Origin: JAICLL01 sp035252155
GTDB lineage: Bacteria; Planctomycetota; Planctomycetia; Pirellulales; JAICIG01
Direction of reading: 5' to 3'
Assembly (NCBI GenBank): GCA_035252155.1
Contig: DATFDL010000752.1
Coordinates: 1 to 33,722, forward strand
DNA length: 33,722 bases
The position numbers and the translations under genes were made by a program. Below the pieces are notes generated by a model. That model searched no databases. It saw nothing but the letters and a program-made list of their open reading frames with translations, and was not told the origin of the DNA. This document shows positions 5,597 to 17,938 of the stretch, in pieces; the stretch's first letter is position 1, and the number at the start of each line of letters is the position of its first letter.

Positions 5597-7633
5597 TTAC
5601 TCGCCTACGTTCAACACGCTGTTGTTGTACATCCCGGCGCGCTTGGGATTGGCAGGGTCGGATCGCCACTTTTTGCCACCGAGCACGTACTTGTACTCGT
5701 AACGCCCGCGATTGAGCTTCAGCGTGGTTGTGTAGCGGCCTTCGGCGTCGGGGCCGTCCATCGGGTGCGCGGTCGACTGCCAGTCGTTGAAGCTGCCGGC
5801 CAGGTAAACGGCCTCGGCCGCGGCATCGGGACGATAGACGAACCGCGCCTCGTACTGGTCGTCTTCGAGGTGTGTGACCGCCGGAGCGCCCAACGTCAGG
5901 TCCTGATCGGCTGGCACCGTCTCAAAGGTGGCCACCATCATTTCTTCCCAGGTCTGATCGCCCCATCGCACCGGCTTGGTCGCATCGGGATTCATCAGGT
6001 TGTCGGCCGAGTTGTCGAACGTCGCGGTGCCATGCAGCACCGTTCCCTCGGGCATCAGCAGCGGCTCGACCGGCACGTAAGAATTCTGCCAGTTGAAATC
6101 GTAACGCGGCACATCGAGCACCGTTTCTTTGCGGCCATCGGGATAGTGCGCATCGAGCCGGAACGATTTGCCACGGAGGTGCATGTGCGGCAAAAGCGAA
6201 TAGATAAAGGTGTCCTGGCCGAAGCGATGCTCGGCCTCGACGCGGTGCTCGGTCGCCCCCGGCGGAATCTCGAACTGCACGTTGATCAGCATCTTGGTTC
6301 GCAGCTCGCGTTCGACGTCCTTGGGATCGGCGAAAACCAGCCCGGCCACGCTCTGGTCGACTTGCTCGCTGCCGTTGGGCGTGTAGTGGGCCTGGATCAC
6401 CAGCTTCGAGCCTTTGGGCACAAGCTTGGCCATGCGCGGCCCAAACTCCGAGGCCGGCATGCCGGGTGAGTAGGCCGCCAGCGAATTGAAGAGCACCAGC
6501 TCGGGGCGGCGCGGATTTTCGCCCGGCGGCACGTAATAAACGATCAAGTGATGCACCACCGAGCGGTTGCCCGGCCGCACTTCGGCGGCCTGGATCCACT
6601 TGTCTTCGTCAAACTCGACCTCGGTCTCGAAATGCTGATACGGCACGACACCCTTGGCCGGCACGGTATACGGCTCGGGCATCGAAAACACCAGGTCCGG
6701 CTGCGGAATCCGCCAACCTTCGACAAACTTGGGCGGCGGCGGCAGGTCGGCCGCGTCGCCCTCGGGCGAGCCGTTGTCGATCCACTCGAACACGAGGCGT
6801 TTTTCTTCATCGCTCAACCGGCTGTCGTTGCTGAAGTGGCCGAACTTGGGGTTCGCGTGCCAAGGCGGCATGCGGCCCTCGTCGATCACTTCGCGGATCA
6901 TCGCCGTCCAACCGAGCACGTCGTCGTACGAGGTAAGTGTGAAGGGGCCGATTTCTCCTTTGCGATGGCAGCGCACGCAATGGCTGTTGAAGATGCCCGC
7001 GACGTGCTTGGTGTAAGTGATGTCGCCGGTGGGTGGTTTGCGGATTTCGCGGCCGATGAGGCAGCCGGCCGCCTTGGTCGCGGCCGTGGCTACGGCGTCG
7101 CCCGCCAGCACCTGATCGAGCGCCGATACCAGATCGCGGCGTTCGGGCTCGGGCCGGGCATAGCCAAAACCGTATTGATCGTCGATCCGCCCCCGGTAAC
7201 GAACGGTCCGCTCGCCGTCCAGCAAGAAGACTTCTGGGGTCCGCTGCGCTCCGAACTGGTCCGCCACGGTGTTGCCCGGATCTTTCAGCAGCGTGAACTC
7301 GATGCCGTGGACGCGAGCATAATGGGCGATCTCGGCCAGTGAATCTTGCCGATTGGAGTCGATGCCGATAAAGGCCACGTCGCGCGGCTCATATTCCTTG
7401 GCCAGTTCCGCCAGCCTGGGGCCGTAGAGCAGACTCAGCGGGCATTCCGTTCCCAGGAACGCGACGACCACGGCCTTTTTGCCCGACCAGTTGGCGAGTT
7501 GATGCTCGGCGCCCAGGTAATCTTGCAACTTGAAATTTTCGATGTGCTTGCCGACAGGAGTTGGCGGTTGCTGCGTTGAATCGGCGGCCAGGACGGCAGA
7601 ACAGGCAACCAGCAGGCTGGCGAGCGTGTGCAT
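5597..7633 (-). CDS. exported redoxin / cytochrome c / copper type II monooxygenase-like / CBM48-like fusion protein
   Basis: A 678-residue protein. The ATG at 7633 has GAGG 9 nt upstream and opens a signal peptide (about 1-17). Domains in order: thioredoxin-fold redoxin (about 22-180), with GTECPLS at 61-67 holding only one Cys of the usual pair; a cytochrome c segment with CVRCH (Cys219, Cys222, His223) and possible axial Met255; a region like the copper type II ascorbate-dependent monooxygenases (PHM/DBM) with His361-His362, His416, HMH at 483-485 and Met547 in NLMNPD; and a C-terminal CBM48/AMPK-type glycogen-binding-like fold (about 606-678, LAGSFNDWQ). It should act in the periplasm in electron transfer or oxidation. 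The copper-ligand assignments are by pattern only. Proteins combining redoxin and copper-monooxygenase parts are known in Planctomycetes and Acidobacteria, without a clear substrate. The hydrolase gene ends 40 nt upstream. Confidence 0.85.
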   Translation of the reverse strand: MHTLASLLVACSAVLAADSTQQPPTPVGKHIENFKLQDYLGAEHQLANWSGKKAVVVAFLGTECPLSLLYGPRLAELAKEYEPRDVAFIGIDSNRQDSLAEIAHYARVHGIEFTLLKDPGNTVADQFGAQRTPEVFLLDGERTVRYRGRIDDQYGFGYARPEPERRDLVSALDQVLAGDAVATAATKAAGCLIGREIRKPPTGDITYTKHVAGIFNSHCVRCHRKGEIGPFTLTSYDDVLGWTAMIREVIDEGRMPPWHANPKFGHFSNDSRLSDEEKRLVFEWIDNGSPEGDAADLPPPPKFVEGWRIPQPDLVFSMPEPYTVPAKGVVPYQHFETEVEFDEDKWIQAAEVRPGNRSVVHHLIVYYVPPGENPRRPELVLFNSLAAYSPGMPASEFGPRMAKLVPKGSKLVIQAHYTPNGSEQVDQSVAGLVFADPKDVERELRTKMLINVQFEIPPGATEHRVEAEHRFGQDTFIYSLLPHMHLRGKSFRLDAHYPDGRKETVLDVPRYDFNWQNSYVPVEPLLMPEGTVLHGTATFDNSADNLMNPDATKPVRWGDQTWEEMMVATFETVPADQDLTLGAPAVTHLEDDQYEARFVYRPDAAAEAVYLAGSFNDWQSTAHPMDGPDAEGRYTTTLKLNRGRYEYKYVLGGKKWRSDPANPKRAGMYNNSVLNVGE

Positions 7634-7673
7634 AGTGATACGCCTCAAAAAATGGTAGTGGTAGCGCTGGTTA

Positions 7674-8741
7674 TCATATCCGGCCTGCGGCAAGCGAGGC
7701 AATGCGCTCCGAAGAGCTGTCCGGCCCCTCAATCACAAATGCCGCAATGCGTCCGTCGAGCCAACGGCGGTCGGCGCCGTGGCGACGGCCCACAAAGCCT
7801 AAATGTCCGCCGCTGGCGGCGATTTCGAGGCTCACGGCCGGACACTCGCGCCATGGATCGAGCGACGTCGCGGGCACCAGCGGATCGTCTCGCGACGCAA
7901 TGACCAGCGCCGGCAGTCGTACGCTATCGCGAAGCCGCAATGAGCTAGCACGCCGATAATATTCGTTTGCCCGGCCGAACCCGCAAACCGGCGCGGTGAA
8001 GACGTCGTCGAATTCCCACAATCGCCGCGGGGTGCGCGGCCAGTCGCCGCCCGGCAAGTTGGGCATCAGCTTTCGCCGCCGCCGAACTTGCCCGATGAGT
8101 TGCCGCAAAAAATGAAGCTCGTAAAGACGATTGACCGGCCGGCTGATGTGCGCGATCGCGGCCATGAGGTCTGCGGGCGGGCAAACCGCCACGGCCCGGT
8201 CGAGATTGCCACAAGGCCGATCGCCCAACTCGCCCAATAGCTTCAACACAATGTTGCCGCCCAACGAAAAGCCGACGAGCGCGACAGGCGAGCCGGGACA
8301 CAGCGCCGCGATGGCCTCGATCGCCGCGGCGGCGTCTTCCGATCGGCCGCTGTGATAAGGAAGTCGGGCCAGCGCCATGCCCGCGCCGCAGCCGCGCAAA
8401 TCCATGCGGAACGATCGCACGCCCTGACACTCAAGCTTGGCGGCGACGCGCTGCATATACGGACTGAGATGGCAGCCGCCGAGTCCATGAATGAGCAGGG
8501 CCGCGCGGTCGCCCGGTCGCCAGCCGGCGGGCTGGTCGTCGTGCAGCACGATCCGGTCGCCGTCAGGCAGATCGACGATTTGTTGCCGGGCGCGATAGTC
8601 AAACCGTGGCCCCGGCAGATAGGCGCCCGCCAACGTTTGCACATGCCCGCCCCGCAACAGCGGATGTGGGCGGAAGTGGGGATGGAGCGTTGTGCCGCCG
8701 GCCAAACGGCTATCGAAGTTTGCGGATGTTTTCTCAGTCAT
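7674..8741 (-). CDS. alpha/beta hydrolase of the YheT type
   Basis: A 355-residue alpha/beta hydrolase. HGLGG (85-89) forms the oxyanion-hole region. GFSLGGN places the nucleophile at Ser159. SRDDPLVP contributes Asp286, and GGHLGF His313, completing the triad. The N-terminal PHPLLRGGHVQTL segment is typical of YheT (bacterial ABHD1/3 relatives), putative esterases of unknown natural substrate. No Shine-Dalgarno precedes the ATG at 8741. A perfect TATAAT (minus strand, 8744-8749) lies only 2 nt before it. If that is a real -10 box, translation would start further in, for example at a TTG at codon 13. It is probably co-transcribed with the redoxin fusion gene. Confidence 0.85.
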   Translation of the reverse strand: MTEKTSANFDSRLAGGTTLHPHFRPHPLLRGGHVQTLAGAYLPGPRFDYRARQQIVDLPDGDRIVLHDDQPAGWRPGDRAALLIHGLGGCHLSPYMQRVAAKLECQGVRSFRMDLRGCGAGMALARLPYHSGRSEDAAAAIEAIAALCPGSPVALVGFSLGGNIVLKLLGELGDRPCGNLDRAVAVCPPADLMAAIAHISRPVNRLYELHFLRQLIGQVRRRRKLMPNLPGGDWPRTPRRLWEFDDVFTAPVCGFGRANEYYRRASSLRLRDSVRLPALVIASRDDPLVPATSLDPWRECPAVSLEIAASGGHLGFVGRRHGADRRWLDGRIAAFVIEGPDSSSERIASLAAGRI

Positions 8742-8931
8742 CGATTATACGACGAAAGCGGACGCGCCGGGGTGCCACGGCATCCGTCGCAGCGCAAAAC
8801 AAATTTCGCTATTCATACACGCGCGGCCGCTGCGACGGACGCCGTGCGGGACCGGCGCTTCGGCCTGTCTAAGCGGTTTTGACATTCAAAATCCGTAATT
8901 ACGACGCTAGCGGTGTTCGGTGGAGCGTACA

Positions 8932-8955
8932 GTAGTCATCACGCTCCGCGTGATG
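8932..8955 (+). repeat. GTAG-headed REP-like hairpin
   Basis: GTAG (8932-8935) is followed by arm CATCACGC (8937-8944), loop TCC, and arm GCGTGATG (8948-8955). It pairs in inverted orientation with the copy at 9017-9040, as in a bacterial interspersed mosaic element. Confidence 0.65.
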
Positions 8956-9016
8956 CCGGCCCGGCGGCAGGCCAGCGATGCAACTTTCGGCGCGGGCGGT
9001 CGCCGTGGTTCGGCCC

Positions 9017-9040
9017 CCTCACGCGGAGCGTGAGGCCTAC
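9017..9040 (-). repeat. GTAG-headed REP-like hairpin, inverted partner
   Basis: On the minus strand, GTAG (9040-9037) is followed by arm CCTCACGC, loop TCC and arm GCGTGAGG. It is the inverted partner of 8932-8955. Confidence 0.65.
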
Positions 9041-9187
9041 TGTACGCCGTACGGACGACCTCGAAAGGCCATCGTACACGCTGTTATCGAGCTTGTTTGT
9101 CAAAACCGATCAGAAGCCGTGACCTGATTTTGAATGTCTCAATCGATTAGAGCCCGTTGCACGGCGTCCGCCCCGGGGTGACTCGGC

Positions 9188-9211
9188 GTCAGGCTGGAAA
9201 GCCTGACCTAC
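9188..9211 (-). repeat. GTAG-headed REP-like hairpin supplying a stop codon
   Basis: On the minus strand GTAG (9211-9208) is followed by arm GTCAGGCT, loop TTCC and arm AGCCTGAC, a perfect 8-bp stem. The TAG of the head is the stop codon of the upstream hybrid kinase. There is no T-run, so it is not a classic terminator, but it could stabilise the mRNA end. Confidence 0.7.
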
Positions 9212-11352
9212 GTGTGCGCCGGCTGGTGCCGTGAGGCGCCGTTGCCGGCGGCGCTGGCTGCACGACCGCTGGCGGCCAGCCGTGCGACGCCCCCCGCCAG
9301 CTCGGCCGGCTCGACCGGTTTGCTGACGTGCATTTGAAAGCCCGACGACATCGCCCGCAAGCGGTCTTCTTCGCGGGCGAAGGCGGTGAGCGCCATGGCT
9401 GGCACGCGACCGCCGCGGGCGGTGGGCAACTGCCGCACCAGGCGAATCAGGTCGTAACCGTCTTGCCCCGGCATGCCGATGTCGCTGACGAGCACGTCGG
9501 GCGGCGACCGCTCAAACAGCGTTAGCGCCTCGCGCACCGTTGATGCGATTTCGACTTCGGCGCCCGAAAGGCGCAGCACCTTGCCGATCATCTCGCGCCC
9601 ATCGGGCTCGTCATCAACCACCAAGACGCGCACGCCCGTCAGATCGGCGGCCGGCTGTGGCGCGGCGGCCGCGCGCGGCGCGGCCGGCTCGAGACGACCG
9701 TCGTGAGACTCGATCGCCACCGCCGCCACCGGCAACTGAACGACAAACGTGGCGCCGTGGCCGGCGCCGTCGCTGGCGGCCGAGACGTGCCCGCCGTGCA
9801 GCTCGACCACATGCCGCACGATCGCCAAGCCCAGGCCCAGGCCCCCGTGCGTGCGGCGGCTGCTGCTGTCGGCCTGGCGAAAACGGTCGAAGATGTGCGG
9901 CAGAAATTCCGGATTGACTCCCTCACCCGTGTCCGAAACTTCGATCCGCACGTGCGATCCCTCGCGCCGCAGGTTCACGCGCACCCGCCCGCCGCTGGGT
10001 GTGAACTTGATGGCGTTCACCAGCAGGTTCCAGACCACTTGTTGCAGACGGTCGGGATCGCCGGTCATTCGAACCGAGTCGACATCGAACACCGACTCAA
10101 GCTGCACTCCCTTGGCCGAGGCCGAAGGGCGGACGACATCCAAGGCCGCCTCGACGACCTCATCGAGCAATAGCGAACGGATGCTTAGCCGCAGTTTGCC
10201 GGTGATGATTCGCGAGACATCGAGCAGGTCGTCGATGAGCTTGGCCTGGGCCATGACGTTGCGCTCGACGATCTCCAGGCCGTGGTCGGATTCGTCGGGC
10301 GACAACTGCCCAGTCCGCAGCAACTGGGTCCAGCCCAGCATGGCGGTGAGCGGCGTGCGCAGCTCGTGCGAGAGCGTGGCCAGAAACTCGTCCTTGATGC
10401 GATTGGCCTCGCGCGCTTCGGAGTTGAGAATGTTTTCGATCGCGATCGAAGCCATCTGCGCCAATTGCAGCACCACGGCTTCGTCGTCGGCCGTGAACTC
10501 GCCCGACCGCTTGCGGCAGAGATGGATCAAACCGATCGTGCGGCCATCGCGGCCCGTCAGCGGCGCGGCCAGCCAGTCGGGCGGCGTCTGCGGAGCGTCC
10601 CAGAGCGACTTGCCCAGCGCCTGCCAGGCGGGGTGCGCGGCCAGTTCATTGGCGGTCATGCGACGGGCCCGGTCGAGCGCCACCCACAACGCATACAAAT
10701 CGGAACCGTTGGAAGTGATGAGCGACCCGCGCAGTGGATGATACTCGGCCGACAGCGAAACGGTCTTTTGGCATCGTTCCCAGTTTTCGTCCCAGCTTGT
10801 CACCGTCGTCGCGCGGTGCGTGCCGATGAGTTCCCGCGCCGTGTCGGTGATGATCTCCAGCATCTTGTCCATCGAGAACGCCGAATGAATCGCCAGCGAG
10901 GCTTCGGTCAGCTTGTGCAGTTGCTCGGCCCGCTGCCGCAGCCGTTCGGCCTGCCGCTCGACCTGCCGGGTCTTGCGGTAGAGTTCGAGAAAGACGGTGA
11001 CCTTGGTGCGGAGCACTTCGGGCACGACCGGCGCTAGGATGTAATCGACAGCCCCCAGCGAATAGCCGCGGACGACGTGCATATCGTCGCCATAGGCGGT
11101 GATGAAGATGATGGGCGTATACTGCGAGTTTTTGCGCTGGCGGATGAGCGAGGCGGTCTCGAAGCCGTCCATGCCCGGCATGTTCACGTCGAGCAAAATG
11201 ACCGCGAAGTCGCGTTCCAAAAGAAGCTTGAGCGCCGCCCGTCCCGAATCGGCGGTGACCACATTCGAACAGACGTCGGCCAGGGCCGTCGACAGCGCGA
11301 GTAGCTTGTCGGGCCGGTCGTCGACGATCAGAATGGCGAGCTCGGGGTCCAT
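9208..11352 (-). CDS. hybrid histidine kinase: receiver - GAF - HisKA/HATPase - receiver
   Basis: A 714-residue soluble sensor kinase with no membrane segments. The first receiver has Asp11/Asp12 and phospho-acceptor Asp55 (LLDVNMPG), but the usual Lys of the K-P motif is Ala107 (ILAPV). A short coiled coil (about 125-148) leads into a GAF domain (about 150-308). The kinase has His329 (SHELRTP), N-box Asn446, G1 DTGEG (474-478), an F-box and G2 HGGLGLGL (502-509). A second receiver carries Asp580/Asp581, Asp624, Thr656 and Lys678, and looks fully functional. It should phosphorylate His329 and pass phosphate to the C-terminal receiver. No DNA-binding output domain is present and no separate phosphotransfer protein is nearby. 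Its upstream region contains the heptamer array at 11401-11473, so its promoter may lie in or beyond the four-helix-bundle cassette. The start has no clear ribosome-binding site. Confidence 0.92.
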   Translation of the reverse strand: MDPELAILIVDDRPDKLLALSTALADVCSNVVTADSGRAALKLLLERDFAVILLDVNMPGMDGFETASLIRQRKNSQYTPIIFITAYGDDMHVVRGYSLGAVDYILAPVVPEVLRTKVTVFLELYRKTRQVERQAERLRQRAEQLHKLTEASLAIHSAFSMDKMLEIITDTARELIGTHRATTVTSWDENWERCQKTVSLSAEYHPLRGSLITSNGSDLYALWVALDRARRMTANELAAHPAWQALGKSLWDAPQTPPDWLAAPLTGRDGRTIGLIHLCRKRSGEFTADDEAVVLQLAQMASIAIENILNSEAREANRIKDEFLATLSHELRTPLTAMLGWTQLLRTGQLSPDESDHGLEIVERNVMAQAKLIDDLLDVSRIITGKLRLSIRSLLLDEVVEAALDVVRPSASAKGVQLESVFDVDSVRMTGDPDRLQQVVWNLLVNAIKFTPSGGRVRVNLRREGSHVRIEVSDTGEGVNPEFLPHIFDRFRQADSSSRRTHGGLGLGLAIVRHVVELHGGHVSAASDGAGHGATFVVQLPVAAVAIESHDGRLEPAAPRAAAAPQPAADLTGVRVLVVDDEPDGREMIGKVLRLSGAEVEIASTVREALTLFERSPPDVLVSDIGMPGQDGYDLIRLVRQLPTARGGRVPAMALTAFAREEDRLRAMSSGFQMHVSKPVEPAELAGGVARLAASGRAASAAGNGASRHQPAHT

Positions 11353-11400
11353 CGGTGTGCGGGGCGTGGTGGTGCGGTCGGCGCGTCGAGGCGTGCTGGA

Positions 11401-11473
11401 GGGTTCAGGGTTCGCAGAAGGGTTCAGGGTTCGCAGAAGGGTTCAGGGTTCAGGGTTCAGGGTTCAGGGTTCA
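11401..11473 (+). repeat. GGGTTCA tandem heptamer array, left
   Basis: Two copies of a 19-mer (GGGTTCAGGGTTCGCAGAA, 11401-11419 and 11420-11438) are followed by five perfect GGGTTCA units (11439-11473) and then GCATTTT. The last four heptamers plus GCATTTT (11446-11480) are the exact reverse complement of 12051-12085 on the other side of the four-helix-bundle gene. Confidence 0.95.
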
Positions 11474-11511
11474 GCATTTTCGTGCGAGCGTGTTCGCTTG
11501 CGCATCTTGGG

Positions 11512-11919
11512 TTAAGATTCGAGCCGCACGGGCCAGCGGTGATCTTCGGACGGCAGTTGCCCTTCGAGCGTTCGCTCAAGACCGTTCAGCATGCGTACGC
11601 ACTCCCAATAGCGCGCACGAAGGTCGTCGAGTTGTGACTTGGTGATGTAGCCCTTAAGGTTCGCAATGTAAAGGTGATGAACCGTTTCCAGCGCTTCGCC
11701 GCGTGAGCGGTTTACGCCTTCGATCTTATTCCGGACATGCCGGTCGCTGTGTTTCTCCGCTAGATTCGCGGGCGCACTATTTGATGATCGGCGGACCTGT
11801 GAAGTCAGTTCAAAGCGTTCATTTCGCGGCCATGTGTCGGACAATTTACACACATCGATGTGGAGTTGGCACAGTTTCTGATAGATCTTGAGGTCTTCGA
11901 CCCGCATGAAGTCGCTCAC
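11512..11919 (-). CDS. four-helix bundle protein (S23 / 23S rRNA intervening-sequence family)
   Basis: A 135-residue protein matching the four-helix-bundle family first described from 23S rRNA intervening sequences. It has the opening MRVEDLKIYQKLCQL, then LTSQVRRSSNSAPANLAEK and SRGEALETVHHLYIA. I chose the GTG at 11919 because GGAGG sits about 5-6 nt upstream; an ATG four codons later is the alternative. Family members form pentameric bundles. They are related in fold to the Avd accessory proteins of diversity-generating retroelements, but no reverse transcriptase or template repeat is seen here. The gene is not inside an rRNA. It is enclosed by inverted heptamer arrays, and its start region is duplicated upstream. 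The function of free-standing members is unknown. Confidence 0.88.
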   Translation of the reverse strand: MSDFMRVEDLKIYQKLCQLHIDVCKLSDTWPRNERFELTSQVRRSSNSAPANLAEKHSDRHVRNKIEGVNRSRGEALETVHHLYIANLKGYITKSQLDDLRARYWECVRMLNGLERTLEGQLPSEDHRWPVRLES

Positions 11920-12073
11920 GAGATCCTCCGTTCGCGTCGACCTTTCAACCCGACCAAAAATGCTGAACCCTGAACCCTGGACCCCGAACCCTACGCAGCA
12001 TGAAGTCGCTCACGAGCTCCTCCGTTCGCGCCGACCTTTCAACCCGACCAAAAATGCTGAACCCTGAACCCTG
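11904..12073. repeat. 76-nt direct tandem duplication of the S23-like gene start region
   Basis: Copy 1 (11904-11979) contains the start codon, ribosome-binding site and upstream sequence of the S23-like gene. Copy 2 (11998-12073, offset 94 nt) differs at two positions that I see. Each copy includes GGAGG, GTG and the codons for MSDFM, and two TGAACCC heptamers. A middle heptamer patch thus lies at 11964-11990, with degenerate units. Confidence 0.85.
11945..12013 (-). CDS. 22-codon decoy ORF from the duplicated start region
   Basis: Copy 2 of the duplication carries an intact GGAGG and GTG start (12013). The frame reads MSDFM and then runs through the heptamers, ending at a TGA at 11945-11947. 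It is probably a duplication by-product. If translated it would act as an upstream ORF ending 26 nt before the real start. No function is recognised. Confidence 0.3.
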   Translation of the reverse strand: MSDFMLRRVRGPGFRVQHFWSG

Positions 12074-12085
12074 AACCCTGAACCC
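12058..12085 (+). repeat. TGAACCC heptamer array, right
   Basis: Four perfect TGAACCC units (12058-12085) preceded by AAAATGC. They are the reverse complement of the left array, and lie 12 nt downstream of the poly-HAMP kinase stop. Confidence 0.95.
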
Positions 12086-12096
12086 TTTTACCGCAC

Positions 12097-17676
<5,580 letters not shown>

Positions 17677-17715
17677 AGTTTCGGCCTCGGTTGCCGCAAG
17701 GATTTAGAGGAGGAT

Positions 17716-17760
17716 GCAATAAAAAAAGCTCCATCCAGGCGCCAGGCCGAGGAGGGAGCT
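17716..17760 (-). terminator. intrinsic terminator-like hairpin
   Basis: On the minus strand, AGCTCCCTCC (17760-17751) pairs with GGATGGAGCT (17736-17727) with one mismatch, followed directly by a run of T. It lies about 180 nt past the stop of the DUF4214 protein gene and 40 nt before the poly-HAMP kinase start. It can end the first transcript, or act as an attenuator in the kinase leader. A GTGGATGGAGTTTTTGGG stretch about 40 nt upstream repeats part of it. Confidence 0.5.
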
Positions 17761-17938
17761 GTCGTAGCCGCCCAAAAACTCCATCCACCGTTCTCGTGAG
17801 CCGGCCGAGCAGCCTCACGACTGCCCGGCGTCATTGGAATACCCATTCCGCGAATGCGCACGCGCAAGAGCGGGGTTTGGGGGCGCAGGGAACGATCTGG
17901 AATAATCGTAATAGTTTAAATACGCCGTAACCGAATTG

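Larger units (their letters stand above)
8870..9113. mobile_element. non-coding element A with CGGTTTTGACA terminal inverted repeats
   Basis: The left end (8874-8893) begins CGGTTTTGACATTCAAAATC. The right end, read on the minus strand, begins CTGATCGGTTTTGACAAAC (positions 9111 downward). The shared core is CGGTTTTGACA. Both ends match those of element B (29611-29893) over 20 or more nt, while the interiors differ. The interior holds two inverted GTAG-headed hairpins flanked by CGTACAGTAG and its complement. No transposase is inside, so it could only be a non-autonomous element. I found no clear target-site duplication. Confidence 0.55.
8742..9207. other. gene-free region holding a repeat-bounded element
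   Basis: I see no coding gene in these 466 nt. About half is taken by the element at 8870-9113, itself containing two REP-like hairpins. A further inverted copy of the end motif (GATTTTGAATGTC, 9126-9138) matches 8881-8893 exactly in reverse complement. Another REP-like hairpin abuts the kinase stop codon. The part next to 8741 should hold the hydrolase promoter. Confidence 0.6.
11446..12085. mobile_element. four-helix-bundle gene cassette bounded by 35-bp perfect inverted repeats
   Basis: The ends, 11446-11480 and 12051-12085, are perfect 35-bp inverted repeats made of four heptamers plus GCATTTT. Inside are the S23-like gene (11512-11919) and a partial tandem duplication of its 5' end. The cassette lies between two co-oriented histidine kinase genes, which suggests insertion. 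No transposase or integrase is inside, so mobility is an inference. Confidence 0.45.

Noticed and set aside
8744..8749. Perfect TATAAT as promoter of the hydrolase gene
   Set aside because: It lies 2 nt from the annotated ATG and has no -35 partner; it would start transcription inside the gene. Kept only as a remark on start uncertainty.
11512..11919. Avd-type accessory protein of a diversity-generating retroelement
   Set aside because: The fold family is related, but no reverse transcriptase, template repeat or variable repeat is present. The sequence fits the general S23 family.
11401..12085. Heptamer arrays as a CRISPR or telomere-like array
   Set aside because: The units are 7-nt perfect tandem repeats without spacers, and no cas genes are nearby. 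The resemblance to TTAGGG-type repeats is superficial, and the site is internal.
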